NCBI GenBank assembly: GCA_003132525.1 | Contig: PKXZ01000016.1 | Coordinates: 1-46,595, forward strand | Reading direction: 5' to 3' | Length of the DNA stretch: 46,595 bases | Source: Candidatus Dormiibacterota bacterium | GTDB taxonomy: Bacteria; Chloroflexota; Dormibacteria; Aeolococcales; Aeolococcaceae | Part shown: positions 39,937 to 46,595 of the stretch, one piece after another | How positions within the stretch are numbered: position 1 is the first letter of the stretch | Layout of the letters: each line of letters begins with the position of its first letter | Program-made: the position numbers and the translations under genes | Notes under the pieces: model-generated | What the model was told of the DNA's origin: nothing | What the model saw: the letters and a program-made list of their open reading frames with translations, nothing else | Database searches by the model: none

Positions 39937-40964
39937 CGGCCGTTTCCGCGCTGCCGGCGGTGCTGGCCGGTCCCGACCGGCTGGATCGCTCCCTGCGTGA
40001 CGTGCGCATCTCGGTCACCGATCGCTGCAACTTCCGCTGCCCGTACTGCATGCCGAAGGCGCGCTTTGGACCTGGACACCGGTTCCTGCCTCGCGCCGAA
40101 GCGCTCGATGCGCGCGAGATCATCCGGCTCGCAGGAGTGTTCGCATCACTCGGAGCGACCAAGATCCGCTTGACGGGCGGCGAACCGCTCCTCCGCACGG
40201 ACCTCGTCGCAATCGTTGAGGGCATTGCAAGACTCGGCGTGCCGGACATCGCGCTGACCACCAACGGCGCTCTGCTCCGCCGCTGGGCGGGCCGTCTGCG
40301 CGACGCTGGTCTCCACCGTGTCACGGTCAGCCTCGACTCCCTCGACCCGGCGGTCTTCAGCGCTATGAGTGACTCGCGGATTGGGCTCAGCGAGGTGCTC
40401 GACGGGATCGCCGCCGCGCGTGATGCGGGCCTCGAGCCCATCAAGTTGAACTGCGTGGTGCAGCGCGGCGTCAATGAGGACGGGCTCCTCGACCTCGTCG
40501 GCTTCGCGCGTCGCGAGGGACTTCGGCTGCGCTGCATCGAGTACATGGACGTCGGCGCGACCAATGGCTGGCGCCTGGCCGACGTGGTGAGCGGTGAGGA
40601 GATCCTCGAGCGCGTCGGCCGCGTATACCCGCTTCTCGAGGAGTCGTCCGCTCCGACAGCCGTTGCCCGTACATATCGATTTGCCGACGGCGCGGGTGAC
40701 CTCGGCGTGATCACATCCGTGAGCCACCCCTTCTGCGGCGACTGCACGCGGGCGCGCCTCAGCGTCGACGGCAAGCTCTACACCTGCCTCTTCGCGACCT
40801 CGGGCATCGACCTCCGCGAGCCGCTGCGGTCCGGTGCGGATGACGACACGCTGCGTCGCATCGTCGCTGATCGCTGGAAGCGTCGCGACGATCGCTACTC
40901 CGAGTTGCGCGGGCTCGGGATCGCCCAGGGTGATCGCATCGAGATGTCGTACATCGGCGGGTGA
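39933..40964 (+). CDS. moaA: GTP 3',8-cyclase (radical SAM)
   Basis: DVRISVTDRCNFRCPYCMPK; IRLTGGEPLLRTDL; FCGDCTRARLSVDGKLYTCLFA. Confidence 0.96.
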   Translation: MTAVSALPAVLAGPDRLDRSLRDVRISVTDRCNFRCPYCMPKARFGPGHRFLPRAEALDAREIIRLAGVFASLGATKIRLTGGEPLLRTDLVAIVEGIARLGVPDIALTTNGALLRRWAGRLRDAGLHRVTVSLDSLDPAVFSAMSDSRIGLSEVLDGIAAARDAGLEPIKLNCVVQRGVNEDGLLDLVGFARREGLRLRCIEYMDVGATNGWRLADVVSGEEILERVGRVYPLLEESSAPTAVARTYRFADGAGDLGVITSVSHPFCGDCTRARLSVDGKLYTCLFATSGIDLREPLRSGADDDTLRRIVADRWKRRDDRYSELRGLGIAQGDRIEMSYIGG

Positions 40965-40967
40965 CCG

Positions 40968-41660
40968 ATGGATGACGTCACCGTCCTCGTCTTCGGACCG
41001 CTGCGCGAGCGCGTCGGCATCGCCGAGATCCACGTCGCCGGTGGCACTGTGCAAGAGGTGTGGGACGAGCTCGTCCGACGGCATCCGGCTGCGGCGCTTG
41101 ACGCCGGATCAGTCCGTGCGGCGCGCAACCTCGGCTATTGCGAGTGGAACACCGTGGTCCACGGCGGAGACACGGTCGCGTTCATCCCTCCGGTCTCGGG
41201 CGGGAGCGACGATGACTCGCTGGTGCGGGTGTGGATCACCAACGCTCCGATCGACATCGGGGCGGTGATCGCCGGCGCCGGTACCTCGCGCGACGGCGCG
41301 GTCGCAACCTTCGTTGGCAGGGTGCGTGACCACAACGACGGGGTTGCGGTGCACCGCATGGACTACGAGGCCTACGCGGAGATGGCCGAGGCCGAGATGC
41401 GGCGCATCGGCGAGGAGCTGTTTGCACGCGGCGGGATCGGCACGATCACCATCGTGCACCGTGTGGGTGCGCTGCTCGTCGGCGACGCGAGCGTGGTCGT
41501 GGTGGTTGCGGCCCCGCATCGAGACACCGCATTCCCCGCCTGCCAGGAGGCATTGGAGATGATCAAGCGGACCGTGCCGGTGTGGAAGCGTGAGCACCGA
41601 GCCGATGGTGCGATATGGGTCGACGCCCGTCACGGAGCGGCACGCGAGGCAACCTCATGA
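40968..41660 (+). CDS. MoaD-MoaE fusion molybdopterin synthase (MoaX-like)
   Basis: N-terminal MoaD fold ending FIPPVSGG, then MoaE: VATFVGRVRDHNDGVAVHRMDYEAYAEMAEAEM...HRVGALLVGDASVVVVVAAPHRDTAFPACQEALEMIKRTVPVWKRE. Confidence 0.93.
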   Translation: MDDVTVLVFGPLRERVGIAEIHVAGGTVQEVWDELVRRHPAAALDAGSVRAARNLGYCEWNTVVHGGDTVAFIPPVSGGSDDDSLVRVWITNAPIDIGAVIAGAGTSRDGAVATFVGRVRDHNDGVAVHRMDYEAYAEMAEAEMRRIGEELFARGGIGTITIVHRVGALLVGDASVVVVVAAPHRDTAFPACQEALEMIKRTVPVWKREHRADGAIWVDARHGAAREATS

Positions 41661-42151
41661 AAGAGAACCGACTCACGCATGTCGATGCAGTCGGCCGCGC
41701 GCATATGGTCGACATCAGCGACAAACCGGTGACCCAGCGCAGCGCCACCGCGCGAGGCCGCGTCAGCTGCAGCACTGAGGCCGTGGAGCGGATCGCCGCC
41801 GACAGCGTTGCCAAGGGCAGCGTCCTCGACACCGCGCGACTGGCCGGCATGATGGGCGCCAAGCGCACGTCGGACCTCATCCCTCTCTGCCATCCCCTCG
41901 CGCTCCGTCATATCGATGTCGACCTGCGCCTCGACACCTCCGAGACGCCCGGAGTTGTGATTGAGGCAACGGCGCGCGTAGAAGGCCCCACTGGCGTCGA
42001 GATGGAGGCGCTGACCGCCGTCGCGATCGCGGGTCTCACCGTCATCGACATGATCAAGGCGGTGGATCACTGGGCCACGCTCACCGACGTGACCCTGGTG
42101 CACAAGGAGGGCGGCCGGAGCGGGTCGCTCGACCGGCCGGAGACGCCCTAG
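41657..42151 (+). CDS. moaC: Cyclic pyranopterin monophosphate synthase
   Basis: LTHVDAVGRAHMVDISDKPVTQRSATARG; TSDLIPLCHPLALRHIDVDL; MEALTAVAIAGLTVIDMIKAVD. Confidence 0.96.
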   Translation: MKENRLTHVDAVGRAHMVDISDKPVTQRSATARGRVSCSTEAVERIAADSVAKGSVLDTARLAGMMGAKRTSDLIPLCHPLALRHIDVDLRLDTSETPGVVIEATARVEGPTGVEMEALTAVAIAGLTVIDMIKAVDHWATLTDVTLVHKEGGRSGSLDRPETP

Positions 42152-42660
42152 GACGCGGGACTCGACGGCTCTGGGTGCGTCGTGTCGCCTGCGAGCAGCG
42201 CGAGTGCGTGCGGCAGTGCAGGCCACACCGCGTCGAGACACTCGGCCACGGCGTTGGGACTCCCGGGCAGCGACAGCACGAGACAGTTGGTCATGACGCC
42301 GACGACCTGCCGTGAAAGCATCGCGTGAGGCGTTGACTTGAGCCCATCGTGACGCATCACCTCGGCCATCCCCGGGACCTCGTAGTCGAACATCGGCAGC
42401 AGCGCCTGCGGTGTCACATCGCGAGGGCCGATGCCGGTGCCGCCGGTGAGGATGAGCACGTCGGCGTGCTCCGCGCATCGCCGCACCGCCGCGCGAATCG
42501 ACTCGAGGTCGTCGGGCACGCTCTCACGCGCGACAACATCGGAGGGAAGCAGCGCGAATCGCGCCACGATCACGTCGCCGCTGCGGTCATCGGCGTCGAT
42601 CCCGCGGCGGCTGTCGCTCACAGTGATCTCGGCCGCGCGCCATCGATGCTCGTCATTCAC
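42148..42660 (-). CDS. MogA/MoaB family molybdopterin adenylyltransferase
   Basis: HADVLILTGGTGIGPRDVTPQALLPMFDYEVPGMAEVMR; LVLSLPGSPNAVAECLDAVWPALPHALALL. Confidence 0.93.
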   Translation of the reverse strand: MNDEHRWRAAEITVSDSRRGIDADDRSGDVIVARFALLPSDVVARESVPDDLESIRAAVRRCAEHADVLILTGGTGIGPRDVTPQALLPMFDYEVPGMAEVMRHDGLKSTPHAMLSRQVVGVMTNCLVLSLPGSPNAVAECLDAVWPALPHALALLAGDTTHPEPSSPAS

Positions 42661-43487
42661 TGGCGAATGATCCGCTCGTGGCCGGCGTAGACATTCATCT
42701 GCTCACCGCGGAGGAAGCCTATCAAGGTCATCCCCGAATCCGACGCGAGCTCGACGGCGAGGCTGGACGGCGCGGAAATGGCTGCCAGCAAAGGAATCCC
42801 GGCCATCAGCGCCTTCTGCGTCAACTCGAAGCTGGCGCGGCCGGACGCGAGGATCATGTGCGATCGTAGCGGCAATCGCCCCTGTGTCGCCGCCCATCCG
42901 ACCACCTTGTCGAAGGCGTTGTGCCGGCCGACGTCCTCGCGGAGACAGAGCAGCGATCCTGTGCTGTCGAAGAGCGCCGCAGCATGCAGTCCACCGGTGC
43001 GGGAGAACTGTCGCTGCGCCGAACGCTGGACGGCGGGAAGGCTGAAGAGAAGTGCCGGCGAAACACGAAGCGGATCGTCGACGACGTTGTAGGCCGACGT
43101 GGTACGGACCGCTTCGATGCTCGCCTTGCCGCACATGCCGCATGACGAGGTCATGTAGAAGCCACGCGGCGTCACCTCGCGAGCTGGCGCGGCTGCGGCG
43201 AGCGTGACCTCGACGATGTTGAGCTCCCCGGTCGCGGCCGCGGCGTCGGGGCACATCCGCATCGACGCGATCTCATTCGCCTCGCGAACGATGCCCTCGG
43301 TGATCAGGAACCCGGCGACGAGGTCGAAGTCGTCCCCGGGGGTGCGCATGGTGACCGAGAGCGAGACGTCCCCGATCCGGATCTCGAGTGGCTCCTCGGT
43401 GCTGACGTCGTCACTCCGCCATGTCACGGCGCCACCGGCCGCAACCTGCATCACACGTCTGTGGCGCACGGTCATACGGACCACCAT
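42657..43487 (-). CDS. fdhD: FdhD-type sulfurtransferase
   Basis: TSSCGMCGKASIEAVRT; TGGLHAAALFDSTGSLLCLREDVGRHNAFDKVVGWA. Confidence 0.95.
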   Translation of the reverse strand: MVVRMTVRHRRVMQVAAGGAVTWRSDDVSTEEPLEIRIGDVSLSVTMRTPGDDFDLVAGFLITEGIVREANEIASMRMCPDAAAATGELNIVEVTLAAAAPAREVTPRGFYMTSSCGMCGKASIEAVRTTSAYNVVDDPLRVSPALLFSLPAVQRSAQRQFSRTGGLHAAALFDSTGSLLCLREDVGRHNAFDKVVGWAATQGRLPLRSHMILASGRASFELTQKALMAGIPLLAAISAPSSLAVELASDSGMTLIGFLRGEQMNVYAGHERIIRQ

Positions 43488-43534
43488 AGCGGCGTCCCCA
43501 CGCTCGATGGTGCCCGGACGACATCATTGGTTCC

Positions 43535-43825
43535 ATGACCGACGCCCCCGACACCGGCGACGTGCTCGGCGAGCTCGCCTCGAAACTGAGCGCTGGCCGC
43601 AGCGACATGGATCCGCTGGAGCCGCTCGACCTCGCCGGCCGAGCGCGCCTGCTCCGGATCGCTCGTGACGTCGCGCATGCCACCCAGCGTCAGAACGCAC
43701 CGCTCGCCGCCTACCTGATCGGTCGCTTCGTCCAGGACGCCATCCGATCGGGCGTTTCGCAGGCTGACGCCATCGACCAGGCGGCGTCGGTGGTGCGGTC
43801 GCTCATCGGAGAGTCTCCGGACTGA
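43535..43825 (+). CDS. Small helical protein, DUF6457-like (MobA-associated)
   Basis: 96-aa ORF beside mobA: LLRIARDVAHATQRQNAPLAAYLIGRF. Confidence 0.65.
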   Translation: MTDAPDTGDVLGELASKLSAGRSDMDPLEPLDLAGRARLLRIARDVAHATQRQNAPLAAYLIGRFVQDAIRSGVSQADAIDQAASVVRSLIGESPD

Positions 43826-44456
43826 CTGCAGCCACGTCCTCGGGCGTGTTGAGGTTGCGGGCGAACCTCTCAGAGATGCCCGCCGCGCGCCACTCGCTCT
43901 CGGGGACACGACGGGCTTTCACACGCGCGATCAGACCGCGGAGCGAACGGTCCGGTCCGGCGAGCGCTGCCTCCGCCTCTTCAAGAATGGACGTCGCGTA
44001 GACAGCATGAAGGGGCTCGACACCGCCGGCCGTCTCGCACACCGCCACATCGGCGTCGCCGATGACGCCGGCCAGCAGCTGGAGGAGGCGCGGATCGATC
44101 CAGGGAAGATCCACCGCCACGACCGTGAGGAGCAAGTGCGGTGATGCCCGCAACGCCGCGACGACCCCGCCGAGCGGACCCGCGTCCCGCACTGCATCGG
44201 TGACCGATTGGCGGCCGTCAAGGGTCGTGGCCGTATCACCGGGAGCGATGAGCACCGGGTCGCAGACTTCGTCGAGGTGCGCAACCGCCCGCGCAAGCAG
44301 GGTCGTTCCGCCGAGCGTGATGGTCGCTTTGTCGACACCCATGCGCGTGCTCCGACCACCGCAGAGGACCACTCCGGCAAGTCCTGCGCCGCGACGCGCA
44401 CGGTCGTGCCGAATCGCGTCTTCGTCAGCTGCGAATGGGGGCTCCACTGGACGCAA
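43803..44456 (-). CDS. mobA: Molybdenum cofactor guanylyltransferase
   Basis: GVVLCGGRSTRMGVDKATITLGGTTLLARAV; VAVDLPWIDPRLL. Confidence 0.92.
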   Translation of the reverse strand: MRPVEPPFAADEDAIRHDRARRGAGLAGVVLCGGRSTRMGVDKATITLGGTTLLARAVAHLDEVCDPVLIAPGDTATTLDGRQSVTDAVRDAGPLGGVVAALRASPHLLLTVVAVDLPWIDPRLLQLLAGVIGDADVAVCETAGGVEPLHAVYATSILEEAEAALAGPDRSLRGLIARVKARRVPESEWRAAGISERFARNLNTPEDVAAVSPETLR

Positions 44457-44525
44457 GCTTACGAGAAGCCAGCGCCGAACCCCGCGTGACTGCGAACGCT
44501 GCGTTGCCGCAGCGACGCCGTCGCG

Positions 44526-44750
44526 CTAAGCGTTCAGACCGTTGCTGACGTTCGAGAAGACGTTGTTCGCCTGGTGTCCGACGACACCGACCACGATGAT
44601 GACGAAGATCGCGACCAGGACGATGATGAGCCCGTACTCGACGAGCCCCTGGCCACGTTCGTCATCGCGCCGCCGGGTGGTGGGAGCGGTCCACGACCTC
44701 ACCAGGGCTACCAACGCGGGGAAGAATGCCGGGATCATGTCGACGAGCAT
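44526..44750 (-). CDS. Flp/Fap-type (type IVb) pilin-like protein
   Basis: DDERGQGLVEYGLIIVLVAIFVIIVVGVVG: G/Q prepilin-like site with Glu at +5. GTG 44702 is an alternative start. Confidence 0.82.
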   Translation of the reverse strand: MLVDMIPAFFPALVALVRSWTAPTTRRRDDERGQGLVEYGLIIVLVAIFVIIVVGVVGHQANNVFSNVSNGLNA

Positions 44751-44848
44751 CAGTCACATGCGGCGGCCAGACGTTGTGGTTGGGTGACGAGCTTGTTTCG
44801 GTGATCACCAACAGAAATGGCGCCTGTTACCCGGCCGTTACCCGCGGC

Positions 44849-46429
44849 TCAGCGGGCGAGTTCAGCGCTCTTGATTGCCGCGCCGTATCCCTCGGGCAGC
44901 GGCCGCGGAGGCTGCGGCCCCACGTACAGCGCAGACGGCCGGATCAGCCGGTTGTTGGCCGCCTGCTCCGCGATCGCGGCGGTCCAGCCGACCGTGCGGC
45001 TCGATGCAAATGTGGGCGTGAACATATCGGGCGGAATGCCGACGCTGTTCATCACCACGCCGGCGTAGAACTCCACGTTGGTGTACAGGCGGCGGCCCGG
45101 CTTGAGCTCATTGAGGACGCGCAACGCGGTCTGCTCCACCTGGACGGCGAACTCCGCCTGATCACCACCGAGCTCGATGGCAACCTCACGGAGCAGGGTC
45201 GAGCGTGGATCGTCGGTCTTGTAGACGCGGTGGCCGAAGCCCATCAGGCGCTCGCCGGACGAGATCTCGTGCCGCAGGTATTCCTCGGCCTTGTCCGGGG
45301 TGCCGATCGCATCCAGCATCGCCAGCGCTCGCGACGGCGCACCACCGTGGAGCGGGCCGGCCAGGGCGCCGATGGCTCCGGTGAGTGCCGACCCGATGTC
45401 CGATCCCGTCGAGGTGATCACCCGTGCGGTGAACGTCGACGAGTTGAAGCCGTGGTCCATGGTGAGAATCAGGTACTGCTCGAGCGCGCGGATCGCGCGG
45501 TCGTGGGGCCGCTCCCCGGTGAGCATCTGGATGTACGCGCCCACGTAGCCGAGGTCCGCGTCCGGTTCGACCGGCTCGAGGCCGAGGTGATGCCGGTGCA
45601 GGCGCATGAGCACCACCGGGACGACCGCCGCCATCTTCAGGCACTCTCGGCGAACCTCATCGGCGGGGATGTCGAGCGTGGGTTTCTGTTCCAGCGCGGC
45701 GCCGGTGATCGACACCGCCGACCGCAGCGCCATGAGCGGCGTGTACCCGGGCAGCGCCGCGATCCGCGGGAGCATGTCCGCGACCGACTCCGGGAGCGAG
45801 CGAGCCTCGACAGCACGCTTGGTGAACTTCTTCAGCTGTGCATCGTCGGGGAGCTCGCCCTCGACGAGGAGGTGCCACACCTGCTCGAAGGAGCAGCGGC
45901 GGGCGAGCTCGACGGCGTTGTAGCCGCGGTAGTGAAAGAAGCCCTCCTCGCCGCGCACGTCGCCGACAGAGGTTTCCGCCACGGCCACGCCCTCAAGGCC
46001 GCGTGGCGCAAGCGCGGGAGGAGCCGACCCGGCCGGCTGGACGTCCTCGATGTGCGCGACCCGGACCACATGGCGGATCGAGAGGATGCCAGCCACACGG
46101 TCGCCGTCCATCACGGGGAGGTGGCGGAAGCGCCGCTCCCGGAAGACCTCGAGGCCCTTCTCCACCGTGTCGGTGACTGACACCGTGACCGGTTCCTTGG
46201 TCATGACCTCATCCACCTTGGCAGTGCCGGGGTCGATGCCGTGGCCCACCGAGCGGAGGAGATCGCGTTCGCTGATCATCCCTTTCAACCGGCCGTGCGA
46301 ATCGAGCACGGCTGCCGCACCGACGTTTGCGCCATCCAGGATCACCGAGGCTTCGGCGAGGGTGATGCTGGTGGGCACGACCACCGCCGGCTTGTGCATG
46401 ACGTCAGCGACGGTCAGTGATGCGGTCAC
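44849..46429 (-). CDS. Citrate synthase with N-terminal tandem CBS domains
   Basis: CBS pair VADVMHKPAVVVPTSITLAEASVIL...VDEVMTKEPVTVSVTDTVEKGLEVFRERRFRHLPVMDGDRVAGILS; citrate synthase DHGFNSSTFTARVITSTGSD, GPLHGGAPSRAL, GFGHRVYKTDDPR, LFTPTF-like MFTPTFASSRTVGWTAAIAEQ. Confidence 0.93.
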   Translation of the reverse strand: MTASLTVADVMHKPAVVVPTSITLAEASVILDGANVGAAAVLDSHGRLKGMISERDLLRSVGHGIDPGTAKVDEVMTKEPVTVSVTDTVEKGLEVFRERRFRHLPVMDGDRVAGILSIRHVVRVAHIEDVQPAGSAPPALAPRGLEGVAVAETSVGDVRGEEGFFHYRGYNAVELARRCSFEQVWHLLVEGELPDDAQLKKFTKRAVEARSLPESVADMLPRIAALPGYTPLMALRSAVSITGAALEQKPTLDIPADEVRRECLKMAAVVPVVLMRLHRHHLGLEPVEPDADLGYVGAYIQMLTGERPHDRAIRALEQYLILTMDHGFNSSTFTARVITSTGSDIGSALTGAIGALAGPLHGGAPSRALAMLDAIGTPDKAEEYLRHEISSGERLMGFGHRVYKTDDPRSTLLREVAIELGGDQAEFAVQVEQTALRVLNELKPGRRLYTNVEFYAGVVMNSVGIPPDMFTPTFASSRTVGWTAAIAEQAANNRLIRPSALYVGPQPPRPLPEGYGAAIKSAELAR

Positions 46430-46526
46430 GGTGTCAGTCTAGCGCTGTCCACCGGGAGCCCCGATGCGGCAATGCTGCGGTCCGCGTGCGCGGGAGGCCG
46501 CCCGGGCGTCACGATCTGTCGACCAC

Positions 46527-46595
46527 ATGACTGGCGACATCGATACCCGCGCTCGGGACACCGGCGACATGGATCCGGAGGCATATCGGCAGGCG
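46527..46595 (+). CDS. N-terminus of a truncated CDS, possibly a PLP-dependent decarboxylase
   Basis: MTGDIDTRARDTGDMDPEAYRQA... runs off the window; MDPEAYRQA resembles aromatic amino acid decarboxylase N-termini. Weak. Confidence 0.35.
   Translation, partial: MTGDIDTRARDTGDMDPEAYRQA

Noticed and set aside
44726-46180. 484-aa plus-strand ORF opposite citrate synthase
   Set aside because: Antisense shadow; the citrate synthase frame is unambiguous.

Overview
GC-rich bacterial chromosome segment. The lineage is not determinable from one window; gene content resembles Actinobacteria, Chloroflexota or Dormibacterota-type aerobes (inference). The dominant content, about 23.8-44.5 kb, is a compact molybdenum and aerobic CO-dehydrogenase island. 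It carries a Mo-responsive HTH-TOBE regulator, modABC, coxD, coxE, coxG, two XdhC/CoxI-family proteins (one with a C-terminal YHS metal-binding domain), a mocA-like cytidylyltransferase, form I coxMSL (CoxL has the AYRCSFR active-site signature), moeA, moaA, a moaD-moaE fusion, moaC, mog, fdhD and mobA. Directly upstream (19.5-23.7 kb) is a copper-handling block (CopC-CopD, SCO1-like). This is notable because form I CODH has a Mo-Cu active site. Other content: a tRNA-Thr(CGT) whose 3' end is duplicated 471 bp downstream beside an integrase C-terminal remnant; a PadR/DUF1048/ABC exporter operon; two SigJ/ECF41-like sigma factors, each paired with an NAD(P)-binding oxidoreductase and with similar candidate promoters; two secreted beta-propeller-type proteins flanking a polytopic membrane protein; and a CBS-domain/citrate synthase fusion. 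No CRISPR array, rRNA or intact transposase was seen. All functional calls come from reading motifs in the translated sequence; no database search was run.
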